Shown here: positions 12,674-22,519 of the stretch, piece by piece
Layout: the number at the start of each line of letters is the position of its first letter
How positions within the stretch are numbered: position 1 is the stretch's first letter
Notes under the pieces: generated by a model
What the model saw: only the letters and a program-made list of their open reading frames with translations
Database searches by the model: none
Told to the model about the DNA's origin: nothing
From: Caenorhabditis remanei
Taxonomy: Eukaryota > Nematoda > Chromadorea > Rhabditida > Rhabditidae
NCBI RefSeq assembly: GCF_010183535.1
Contig: NC_071329.1
Coordinates: 11,036,001 to 11,100,000, forward strand
Length of the DNA: 64,000 nucleotides
Direction: 5' to 3'
Made by a program: the position numbers and the translations under genes

Positions 12674-13458
12674 CACAGTCTCCCAGACTCCGAGTAAGAA
12701 CTGCAAGGAAATTTTTGATCTACCCTCACGAAACGAAAATTTGAGAAATTAGCAGGTCTAAAACGTTATTACTTTAATTTTTAGCGTAAAGCTCCAAGTC
12801 AGGAATGATAAAATTCAAGTTTTAGAATTATTTTGAGAACATTATCCAACCATTCAATCCAAAAAATCCTGGTTTCAGATACTTTTTCAAGTCGAAAAGG
12901 CAATTTTTCATTTTGATTTCGGAAAAATCTACGGGATTTGTTAATTTCTCAACATTATCCGACGAATGATAGCTCAAATCGTGCTCCGGAGATTTGTACA
13001 CATTTCTGTAGGACGGTTTTTCAATTTGCTCATTAGTTCTCGAGAAATCGATCAAATTCCGAATTTCTTTCAATTTTTTGTTATTTTCTTGAAAACTAAT
13101 AAGCAAATTGAAAAACCGTCCTACAGAAATGTGTACAAATCTCCGGAGCACGATTTGAGCTATCATTCGTCGGATAATGTTGAGAAATGAACAAATCCCG
13201 TAGATTTTTCCGAAATCAAAATGAAAAATTGCCTTTTCGACTTGAAAAAGTATCTGAAACCAGGATTTTTTGGATTGAATGGTTGGATAATGTTCTCAAA
13301 ATAATTCTAAAACTTGAATTTTATCATTCCTGACTTGGAGCTTTACGCTAAAAATTTAAGTAATAACGTTTTAGACCTGCTAATTTCTCAAATTTTCGTT
13401 TCGTGAGGGTAGATCAAAAATTTCCTTGCAGTTCTTACTCGGAGTCTGGGAGACTGTG
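12674..13458. mobile_element. 785-bp palindromic (foldback) DNA transposon remnant with 5-bp target duplication
   Basis: Two nearly identical inverted arms of about 365 bp (12674 to about 13040, and about 13093 to 13458) flank a loop of about 50 bp; I saw only scattered mismatches. The ends read CACAGTCTCCCAGACTCCG. The five bases GACAA are repeated directly on both sides (12669-12673 and 13459-13463), a target-site duplication. There is no transposase, so it is non-autonomous. Five-base duplications and CACA(G/A)T ends recall the Transib superfamily, but that is inference. The right end lies 53 bp upstream of the PLPBP homologue start codon. A decayed relative lies at 58136-58220. Confidence 0.85.
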
Positions 13459-13510
13459 GACAAGTATTTAATAGCGGAAATCGCACAATTTGAACCCGCT
13501 ATTCAACGAA

Positions 13511-14869
13511 ATGTCGATAGAAATTGTGCAGAGAAACCTTCTGAATATTCTAGAGGCTATATCGGATGCTGTAACATCGTCTTCCGCCACCCAGAGGTAA
13601 GATTTCAACCAATTATGCCGAATAGCATATTTTGAAATTCATATTCAGGTGTCGATTAGTTGCTGTCAGCAAAACAAAACCAGCAGAATTAATAGAATCA
13701 TGCTATACACAAGGACAACGACACTTCGGAGAAAATTATGTTCAAGAAGTGAGAGATGATCAATAAAACTACTAAGAATAATTGTCATGTTCAGCTTGAA
13801 GAGAAATCAGCCGTTCTAGAACAGAAATGTCAAGAAATTCGATGGCATTTCATTGGACAAGTTCAATCAAATAAAGTAAGATTGAAATGAAGTTTCATAA
13901 TTTTTAATTTTTCTATTTCAGATTGGGAAAATCTGCAATTCGCCTGGAATTTGGTGCGTAGAGACTGTAGAAACCGAAAAACATGCCCGGCTTTTTGATA
14001 AGGTGATTTTTCTATTGTGAAAAATACAGCTGAGTGATAACTATTCAGGAATGGTCAAAGTATGGAGCCACGTCATCCCCACTTCGCGTATTCGTTCAAG
14101 TTAACACATCTGAAGAAGAGAATAAAGGAGGCATTAGAATCAGTGAAGCGCCCAAGTTAGCAGAGTTTATCCGTAAAGAATGTATGAATCTGAAGTTTGA
14201 CGGATTTATGACTATCGGATCGTTTGATAACAGGTAAGAAGAGAGTAAAATAGATTTAGTTTTTTTTTTCAATAGTAACAAGGATTGCAATCTAGGGGAA
14301 TGAATGTATATGTGGAAAATTTGTATACTCAAATACACGATTTATTATTATTATTATTATTATACCTAGTATAGTTAATAAGTAGGTTACAGTTTTTGAT
14401 TTGAAAGAAGATAATTTACGACTGAGAAATTACATTTCACTTAAGTTAGAATCTCTAAAAGATAAGCATACAAGTAGTGAATGTTTCAGCCATTCGAGTG
14501 GTGTAAACCCAGACTTCGAGAAGCTCTTCAATGTTAGACAACAGTGGGCGGAACAGATAGGTTTGTATAATTTTCGGAGCTTTGAATAAAAAGTGTTAAT
14601 TCAAAGATATATCAGAATATATAAAAGATTCGCTTCACCATGTCGATATTTTGAAAACATCCATCTAAAAAATTGAATTTTTGTTGGCGATCATGACGTT
14701 GTATGAAACAAACAACAGCTTTCATGTATTTTTTCAAGGTGAAGCCGCAGAATCAGTTGAACTGTCAATGGGAATGTCAGACGATTTCCTTCAAGCAATT
14801 CATCAAGGATCGACAAGTGTGCGGGTCGGAAGCAAGCTGTTTGGAGCTAGAGAATACAAAAACAAGTAA
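13511..14869 (+). CDS. PLP homeostasis protein, PLPBP/YggS family (244 aa)
   Basis: Seven exons: 13511-13596, 13649-13748, 13795-13875, 13922-14002, 14049-14233, 14490-14560, 14739-14869. The single-domain protein has the length usual for the family and adopts the alanine-racemase-like TIM barrel fold that binds pyridoxal 5'-phosphate. The PLP-linking lysine is K37 in the conserved VAVSKTKP motif. [29 protein letters not shown] and the late SMGMSDDF motif that cradles the phosphate are also present. The family buffers free PLP and prevents disturbance of B6 and amino-acid metabolism; it has no known enzyme activity. A transposon palindrome ends 53 bp upstream of the start, so the promoter is either very short or lies in or beyond the element. 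Confidence 0.93.
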
Positions 14870-15436
14870 AAAAAAAACATTCCACTATATTTTTAGAGGC
14901 AGTGAATAAAACGATTTCAATATTTTCTTATCTGATTTGTTTCTTGAATTTCAAACGATTAAGTTCATGATCTTGTACCTTTTCTCCCTCTTCACGGTGA
15001 TTTTTTCGCTACATTTCCCGTTGACAATTTTTCGCCTCATGGTGCGCAGAAAAATGGGCGGGGCTAAGGATGTAACCCCGCGGCACAGAAAAATGAGGTT
15101 AATAAATTGCATTGAAGTGCAGAGAAAGTTTAATGAAAAGTGTTCGTTTGGAAACAAAAACATGGTAGATAAGTCAAAAATTGCTCGAAAAACGTATTTA
15201 TGTTATCAAACCAGAAAGTTTCAAGTGAAAAACATCTCAAATTTGACGTTTCAACTGTATTCATCCGTTTTTCGGCGAAGAGAAGCGTAAAAAGTGCAAT
15301 CCTGTGATCAATCTCCTTCGTTTCTAACTTTTTCAAGGCATCTAGGAGATAATCTGATAAATGAAATGTTGTAAACTCCTATTTGAAACATTTACAATCA
15401 CACAAGAGACACCGTACAAATCGGAAAGAATGTTGG

Positions 15437-15765
15437 ATCGGGAAGAAGCAAATTGGGAAGTGACGAATCGCGAATAACACTTTTTCGCAAGTTCCAGTGT
15501 TTGAAAGGAACGAAAAGTTGATAATTTTTTGTGTAGTTTAGTTATTTAGCTTACAAATGGTGTGTTTTCATGTTATTGAACTGATTTTATGAAAATTTGC
15601 TTCGCGACGACGGTATATCGAGTGAAGTTCAAAGTTGTCATCGGCCCCTCTGCTCAATAATTACACAACACACTTTCAAATGAAAGTTTTTTTTCATTTC
15701 CGACACTGAAACTTAATAAAAAGGCTCTTATCGACTCGTCACTTCCCGATTTGCTTCTTCCCGAT
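15437..15765. repeat. Inverted repeat, 30-bp arms, 269-bp spacer
   Basis: The arms 15437-15466 and 15736-15765 are reverse complements with one mismatch; the core reads GGGAAGAAGCAAATTGGGAA on the left arm. It could be a degenerate MITE or a transcribed hairpin; I found no target duplication. Confidence 0.65.
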
Positions 15766-16143
15766 TCGTTTCTTCCAGATCTAGTTTCTTGTCGATTGAT
15801 AACCTCTCTAAAACGACTGGAAATGCTCCCCGTCGTTTGAATCATCCTGAATACACTTTGAACGATTTACATGATTTCAAGCTTCAAAGTTTCCATTTGT
15901 AGTACTGAAATCTCACAAAAACCTGAATAACTTTTTTCCCAGAATCGTTCTGCAAAATTTGAATACAAATTCGAAATCAGTACAAAATTTCCCTTCTAGT
16001 GATATATGTATCTACCCATAACTCCATCTTGACTCGTGATATTTCGCTAGTTAAATTACACGTGAAAGATGAGCTACTTCGTGAGCTTTCTCAAATCTAG
16101 GCCATGGTCATTTTAAAAACTAGGCCATCAGGAATTTTCAATT

Positions 16144-16490
16144 TCAACAAACTCCCGTTTTCTATATGAAGGAGGCCTTAAAACGACAGAAAATTTTTTC
16201 TACATAAACTAGATCGAAAAAAAATAATCTTATGAAAGCGTTTTTTCAAAGTTATAGATTCAGTTTTTTTTAAAACCTCGTCAAAGTTTGTGGAAGAGAA
16301 ATTAACACTGACGAAAGTCTCTTCAACAAAATCCAGTTTTCTATATGAAGGAGGCATCAAAACGACTAGAATTTTTTTCTACATAAACTAGATCGAAAAA
16401 AAATAATCTTATGAGCGCGTTTTTTGAAATTTATGAATTCAGTTTTTTTATATAGCTGATTAAAAATAATGGCAGAGAAAATTACACTGC
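16144..16490. repeat. Tandem duplication, two copies, 179-bp period
   Basis: The unit starting near 16144 is repeated near 16323. Long exact blocks are shared, for example TTCTATATGAAGGAGGC and ACATAAACTAGATCG. The copies differ by scattered substitutions and small indels, so the duplication is not recent. It lies just upstream of the F-box gene. Confidence 0.75.
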
Positions 16491-16638
16491 GTTGTCTGGC
16501 GGAGCGCATTTGCCTCACGGGGTCGTGACCTAGCGAGAAGCAGAAATATGGAAGAGAAACCCAAATTTAATGTACAGAAAAAATCACCGTGCTCTTGTTT
16601 TATATATTTTTAATTATAAATTTATTTTAAAGCTAGCA

Positions 16639-17698
16639 ATGGACGACTTTCGTGCCCAAATTCTGAAAGAAACGAGAGAATTGATGCTCAATGAGAAACA
16701 AAATGTGAGTTATTTTCTCCATACTGATCCCTAATATTACGGTCTTCAGGAGGAAAGTTTGAAGTCTTGGAATGGAAACGAGACGAAGGGATTCGAATTG
16801 CAATTCGGTGGCGCGAAACGAGGCATCCCTCAAAGTTCCGGAGTCATTGGACAAGTTTTCATAAGTGAAGATGGTGGATTCGAAGCGATCATCACTGGAT
16901 ATCTAGTGAAAAGTAAAAAACTGTTTCTTTTCAATATCAATCATATTTCTTTAGATCGTCTTCGTTCAATTGTGAATTCGTTCACTCTCACTCCTTCATC
17001 TTCTTTGAAGTCTGAGCTAACTGAAGGACTTCATCCTCTTGTACTTGCAGTTGGATCTGCTCTTACACTCAACCATGTTTTGATGTTGGACACTGTCCGC
17101 AATCAAATTCTCAAATACTTAATTCCAAAAGATGTTGCCAGAGTGACGAGTTCCTGCAAAATTGCAAAACAAGTTCTCACATCAACAGCTGTAGACAATA
17201 CCTATTGGAAGAAGAACTTGAAGAATGATTTCGGAGTTGAAAAAGTAACAAATACGATTAGAACTGGACGTAAATTTTACGGAGTTTACTGCGAGGAAGC
17301 CAGAGCTCGCCGAAACCACAATGCTGCTCAACCACGTCATGATAATCCACTTCTTATTGGAGTTCATCAACCACGTGTTGACCCACTTCGTGTTCCTGAT
17401 CACAATCCAATGAGACCAATTCATCCAGATCCAGATGCTGAGTTAGTCTTTTTGTTTCCAAAAATAAAAACGTTTTCGCATTTCCAGATACTTCAATCCT
17501 CTCGGAGGATTCTTACCTCCAGGAATCCCACGTGGCAATCCGCAAGTTCCTGATTTATTCCAAGGCCCAGACCATCCAGATCTCAATCCTCTGGGTGGCG
17601 GATTTGGGGTTCCACGTGGAGGTGGAATTCAGGGAAGACCATTCATGAGAGGGCCACCTGGGCCTGGAGGATTCGGTGGTGGCAGTGGATTCATTTAA
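16639..17698 (+). CDS. F-box protein of the FBXO7/PI31 type (308 aa)
   Basis: Exons 16639-16704, 16750-16912, 16955-17441, 17488-17698. The N-terminal half resembles the proteasome-inhibitor PI31 (FP) fold. An F-box-like segment follows (DTVRNQILKYLIPKDVARVT, about residues 121-140, then a conserved Trp/Phe-rich end). The C-terminus is a Pro/Gly-rich tail containing HPDLNPLGGG, typical of the PI31 C-terminal region. PI31 lacks an F-box and human FBXO7 adds an N-terminal ubiquitin-like domain, so this protein looks like a short FBXO7 without that domain. The family links SCF ubiquitin ligases to proteasome regulation and, in mammals, to mitophagy (FBXO7 is PARK15). An AATAAA signal is near 17803. 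The family call rests on my pattern recognition. Confidence 0.75.
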
Positions 17699-19018
17699 TG
17701 TCCAACGACAACTTCTGCCCCCAATCTGTCTAATTTTGTTTCATTTTTTGCTTCTCGGGTTGGCGTTCCCAATGCTCCCATTTTTAAACATAATATGTAA
17801 ACGAATAAATTTATGCAGCACAAGAATTCAATAAGTAGTCATATTACCCGTCACTTTTTTCTCTCTCTTTCCCACGAAATAGAAGTAAATAAGTGTTTTA
17901 TGTTTCTTGAGCCTGCAGTCGTGCTGCTGACCTGAATCACAAGATGCTCAAAATATATATTCTAATCTTTAGAAATAGATTCCTCGAAAATCTTGAATCT
18001 TCTTTTCCAACTAATAACTGCAAAATGAGAAAACGAGTGGGTGGAGATGCGCTCTCAAATATGAAAAAGTATCATATCGGAGAGAAATTCGTATTCACAG
18101 AGTATTCTATGAGTGTACTCTTAATTAAACTTCTCACTTTTCACTCGTTCCACATTTAAAGTATTCTTATGAATCTCGTCTTATTCAGTGTCTTCCAAAT
18201 AAACAAACCACTCATTTCTTCTTGTCTTTTCCTCTTTTTCGTTTTCATTTCGTCTCAATTGAAGCTGTTTTTTTAGATCATCACACGAGAGTAAAAGTCA
18301 ATGATCCGCACCATTTCTCCGGTTTTTTGATTTCTTTCTCCTTATTCCAGGAAATTGCTGAAAACATTCATATCAAAATCTAATTTGGCTTTTATGAAAC
18401 ACGGAGAGGGAAATAGGATTTTCGGTGCGAAAACTAAAAGTGATTACGCTCTCTTCGATTGTGGTAAACACTTTATTTTTGGATCAAAGCTGAGAGAAAT
18501 AAATAAATAATGTTCCAATATGATCAAAAAACAGTAAGAAAAGGATAAATAGTTACTACCATTCATTCAAACGAATGTGTTCTGGACGGACTAGTTTTCT
18601 ACTCAATTTTCTAAATATGTATATATTTTTGCTTCATCGAATTTTTCAGTTCAAATTCCACATTAAAGTGCAGAAATCGTTTAACTTACTTGCCCAGTCC
18701 TTAAACATAGCAGTTTTTTTGCATTTCAGGTCTTTACTACCTACTGAATGAAGTATTGTTGGGTTACGGTAGGAAGATTTTGAAAACCCAAAAACCATCT
18801 TTGTTCTCTGTGGTGAAAGCAATAAGGCATGACTAAAAAGTACTCCAGTTCTAATGATCTTTTCATATTATTTTTCCACTATAACTAGCTGGATAACGAG
18901 ATTTGGTTCCTTGATTTTCTTATTGCGTGCGAGATCTTTTTTAGTTTCCTTTCATTTATCCTTGTTCTCAAATCGACTCATTCAGAGTCATTTCCCCCGA
19001 AGTTTCAATTTTTATCAA
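17699..19018. other. Intergenic region, no gene seen
   Basis: Holds the 3'UTR of the F-box gene (AATAAA near 17803) and the upstream region of the serpentine receptor. Short open frames at 17944 and 18854 have no splice or homology support; the second could reflect receptor leader sequence. Confidence 0.45.
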
Positions 19019-20347
19019 ATGAATAGTTGTCATCCACCAACCGATGAAATGGCTGGATTGATTGGAATTTACATTTTTCAAGGTAATTCAGTTTCCCAAA
19101 ACTAAGTTCAGGTCAAAGAAGTGTCGATTGATTTCAGGTTGTTATGGACTTTTAACCGTTGCCATTTATGCATTAAATATCAGAGCTCTCCAACATCATA
19201 AAGCAAATATTGATAAATCATTTAGTCTTTTATATACTTGTTGTGCGGCGCTTGTAAGTTTCTTCCTTGCCATTAAGAACTAGCTTTAACTGAAAATATT
19301 CAGAGTATTACCTACTTTTTGGACCATTTTTTGATTCGACGTTTCGTGAAACTTGGTTTCTTTTGTGAATTCATTTTAGAGAAATTTAAAGAACCAAATT
19401 ATTGGATGATGCCTTATAAAACAGTTGCTTCCTACTGTCCAATTGCAATTCTCGTCTTCCATACATTGATTGCTGCTCACAGATTCTCAATTGTTGTTGC
19501 TCCAATCAGAGGGATTCAGGTATTTTCCCTAGTTATATTGAGAGAAATAAATAAATTCATTTATCCATTTTCAGATTTGGGATCATTATAGACGAGTTTT
19601 TGCAATTTTTGGATTCTTAATCCCTTTCATTTTCATGTGGTTTATGGTACCTTGTAAGAGTTATGCTAAGTTGGATTCAGAAGGAAACGGAGGATTGGAT
19701 ATTGAATACGACAAAGTTTTCAGTGTAAATCTTCATAGAGTCTTCTTGTTTCGAATATTTATTTTTCAGTTTAGTTCATCGTTATTCGCTGCAATCGCTG
19801 CAGTCTTCTTTGGTCTTCTGACTCTTTTTCTCACATTTGGAATGTTGATAGTTTTGGTGAATCTGAGTTTGAGGAAACTTGGGCAAGCTGAAATCAACTT
19901 GATAATTTTCGAAATATTCATGACAGTTTTCACAATGATTTACGCATTTACACAGGTTCAGAGTTAGATGGAAAGCAGTTTAGACATTTTAATAGTTTCA
20001 GGGAATCCTCTATTATTCAATTTATATTGCTAAAGACATGGAACTGAAGTCAATTGTAATTCAGTTTCGTACATTTGCTATTGATATTTTCATACTTCCG
20101 CAAGCATGGACTCTCTTATTTTTATCAACTACTGTAAGTATTCTTCAGTCAGAAACCAATTGACAGTTTTCTGTTTTTTCAGGTTCGTCGTTCAACTCTT
20201 CGTATTTTTGGAAAGCATCTAGGCATTGAATTCCTATCGACCGATATAGATAATCAAAAAATCACAAGAATGAACTCAACTGCTCCGCCTACCTATTCTC
20301 TGCAAAAGAGTGTTGTGCTCAATAATAATTTTACTGCTCCTAAATAA
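19019..20347 (+). CDS. Serpentine (7TM) receptor of the nematode chemoreceptor type (342 aa)
   Basis: Seven exons: 19019-19082, 19138-19253, 19304-19519, 19575-19724, 19770-19955, 20002-20133, 20183-20347. All introns are short and the frame stays open throughout. About seven hydrophobic segments are visible, near residues 10-32, 45-63, 95-118, 138-158, 180-210, 222-250 and 265-290, with a short polar N-terminus and a polar cytoplasmic tail. The fourth exon has a WFMVPCKSY stretch like that seen in SRG-superfamily receptors (srg/srv/srxa), which is my best but uncertain family placement. Such receptors usually act in chemosensory neurons. The stop overlaps an AATAAA signal at 20344-20349. It lies alone rather than in the usual chemoreceptor cluster. 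Confidence 0.8.
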
Positions 20348-20582
20348 AGAGGTTCTTCTCTCTTGCCAATGTAAGAAGTTGAGTAACTCCGAATGTAAAA
20401 GAGCTTCAAGTGGGCATCTTCACATTTACGTGACAACGATCGTTTGTAAAAGATACGATTATTTATTTTAGCACATGGAAAGTCACAACACAAGGATTTG
20501 TGTTATTAATTTAGTTATTTACACGTGAAAATGTTAAGTGAATTTTAAAAACAAATATGACTGAATTAATAAAATTATAGTC

Positions 20583-21329
20583 TCAATCGTTTTTCTTTGC
20601 TTCCATATTTTTGAAACTGAATGCTGCACCTTTCTCTTTTGGTTGTGTTTCTGCAGTTTCATCCATATCCATTCCTTTGATAACGAAGTAGAGATCACAG
20701 AAGAAAACAATCGTCGCAGGTACCAAACCAATGATAAACCGTGTAGGAAGGTCTAATTTCATATGAGGATATGCGTATGTGACACCAGAGAATCCGAAAA
20801 AGAATGCACCGACCACTGTTATCACAACGTTTATAACAGAAATCATTTGACGATTTACTGCACGCATTTCGGTTCCGAAATTCTTAATGAATAAAAGTTT
20901 TCATGATTTAGAATATGGTATTCTCACCTCCATATGATCTGTTCTTCCGTATTTCTGATCTGGATCAATGTCTCGGATGAGTTTCTTGTAAGAATCTTGC
21001 TCTTGTTGGATTCTAAGTTGATCTGTTCTTTTTCTGAATGCTTCTGACGCACGATATGTGTGATCTTCATGTCGAAGAACTAGGCGATCGAAGAAGACAA
21101 AAACTGGGACATCATCAGGGAGTTTTGTCTGGAAGTGTCAAATGAACGAATTTAAAAAAGCGTGACAATGACTTACTTTAATATTGATCAAGTCTTTGTA
21201 GCTGACAACATCTTTTTTCGTGAATTCTTTGCACGATTTTGAGATTTCTGGAGTTATCTTTTCTTTTGATCCGGCTACGAGGTCCCGAAAAAGAGTTTTG
21301 TCGTCCTGTGATACGTTCCACTGTGCCAT
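20583..21329 (-). CDS. V-ATPase assembly factor, VMA12/TMEM199 family (217 aa)
   Basis: Exons 21177-21329, 20928-21128, 20583-20882. The soluble N-terminal half carries a charged region with RKRTDQLRIQQEQDSYKKLI. The C-terminal half has two membrane-spanning segments (MISVINVVITVVGAFFFG and FIIGLVPATIVFFCDLYFVI) ahead of a short lysine-rich tail ending KKND, a possible ER-retrieval signal. Length and layout match the family (human TMEM199 is 208 aa), whose members sit in the ER and help assemble the V0 sector of the vacuolar proton pump. It is divergently oriented to bmy-1, sharing a 313-bp spacer. Confidence 0.85.
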
Positions 21330-21642
21330 CGCAGACTGAATGAGAACAATACGAATTTCAGGATAATTTTGAAGACTAAAGTAGTAACGTTGCTAAAACG
21401 AAAGCATGATTTTATTTATTCCAGAAAAGATAATAATTTTTGGTCGCCGTAAATCGACACGAAGAGTGTGCGCGTGTTGCGAAATACTGTGCGGCCCTCT
21501 TGCAATGGCCTCGTCGGTTGCAAAACACAGGCCAAACGCGATCGGCCATTTCTGAATTTAGCACCGAGTTTTCTCAACTTTCCAGTTTAAAAAATTCGGT
21601 TAGAGCCAAACGTAGCTCTAAACTTGATATTTCGCTCTCCAG
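21330..21642. promoter_or_regulatory. Divergent promoter region between the VMA12-like gene and bmy-1
   Basis: This 313-bp spacer lies between two start codons facing away from each other, so it should contain both promoters. Its centre (about 21450-21560) is much richer in GC and CpG than the surroundings. An acceptor (CTCTCCAG) directly abuts the bmy-1 ATG, consistent with trans-splicing. Confidence 0.55.
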
Positions 21643-22298
21643 ATGGTTTGGAAATGTATGTTTGTTCTTTCAATATTTCTTCACTTTGGTTTAACTGCTG
21701 AAAAACAAAAGAAGAAAGATCTAACAAGTTATACGTAAGTTAAATACCCTTAAAAGCCTTACTTTCATGTTTTTGCAGAGATGCTGATCTCGAAAAACTC
21801 TATGATGAGTGGGAGGAGAACGATGATGAGGAATTAGAGGAAGACGAAAAGCCGGAGCACAAAAGAAAGCCACCGCAAATGGACTTAGACAGTATGAAAG
21901 CAAAAGTGAGATTCGTCGAACAACATTATTACAGTTTTGAAATTCAATAATTACAGGCAAAAAATCCTGAAGATCTTCTAATGATGTCGAAAAAAGGGCA
22001 AACGTTGATGCTTTTCGTTGGAGTATTGGATCCAGCAGAACCTGGGCGAACGGATATTCGCCCGTTTACGGAAAAATGGACTGCTCTGTGGCAGTCTCAA
22101 CTTTATAACAATCATGTAGACCTTCAAGTATTCGTCATTGATGACAATCGGGCTATATTCATGTTCAAAGACGGAGAGCAAGCATTTGAAGCGAAGAAGT
22201 TTTTATTGAATCAAGAATATGTGACAGAAGTAACAATTGAAGGACAAAGCTTTGACGGACCTGCAAAGAACTTGAAAACTGCTAAAAAGGAGCTTTAA
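21643..22298 (+). CDS. bmy-1: BMY-1, MESD/Boca LRP chaperone (186 aa)
   Basis: Exons 21643-21734, 21779-21905, 21957-22298. The protein has a signal peptide (CMFVLSIFLHFGLTA), an acidic region (DEWEENDDEELEEDE), and the conserved MESD core: MSKKGQTLMLFV, then TEKWTALWQSQLYNNH, then VFVIDDNRAIFMFKDG. It ends AKKEL, matching the KEEL/KDEL-like ER-retention signals of the family. MESD-type chaperones fold the YWTD beta-propeller/EGF modules of LDL-receptor relatives such as LRP5/6, and so affect Wnt and lipoprotein signalling. The ATG is flush with a splice acceptor at 21642. A polyadenylation signal (AATAAA, 22412-22417) lies about 100 bp before the sec-6 acceptor, which is operon-like spacing. 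Confidence 0.93.
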
Positions 22299-22519
22299 TG
22301 TTTATTAAAAAACGCATTTATTTATTTTTGCATATCCTAGTCATTTATTGGTTTATTTCACGAGGTTTCGAATTGATTATGTGCCTTTATATTTCACTTT
22401 GAAAATAGCATAATAAAAAGTTTTTGAATAGTTTTTTTTAACTCTGATGAGCTCAGTTATATCTGTTACCTCTACCTAAATGACAAGATGATAAGAGGAA
22501 TGACCGCCTCGTTTCTAGA

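Larger units (their letters stand above)
14870..16638. other. Repeat-rich intergenic region
   Basis: No gene is apparent. It contains an inverted repeat (15437-15466 with 15736-15765) and a 179-bp tandem duplication (16144-16490), both listed separately, plus GC-rich patches near 15055 and 16490 that look like old repeat fragments. Open frames here lack coding character. Confidence 0.5.

Noticed and set aside
12828..13190. Mirror-image open frames on both strands
   Set aside because: They are the two arms of the palindromic element read on opposite strands.
16486..16545. GC-rich, tRNA-like patch containing GGGGTCGTGACC
   Set aside because: No cloverleaf or A/B box arrangement could be drawn; it looks like a repeat fragment.
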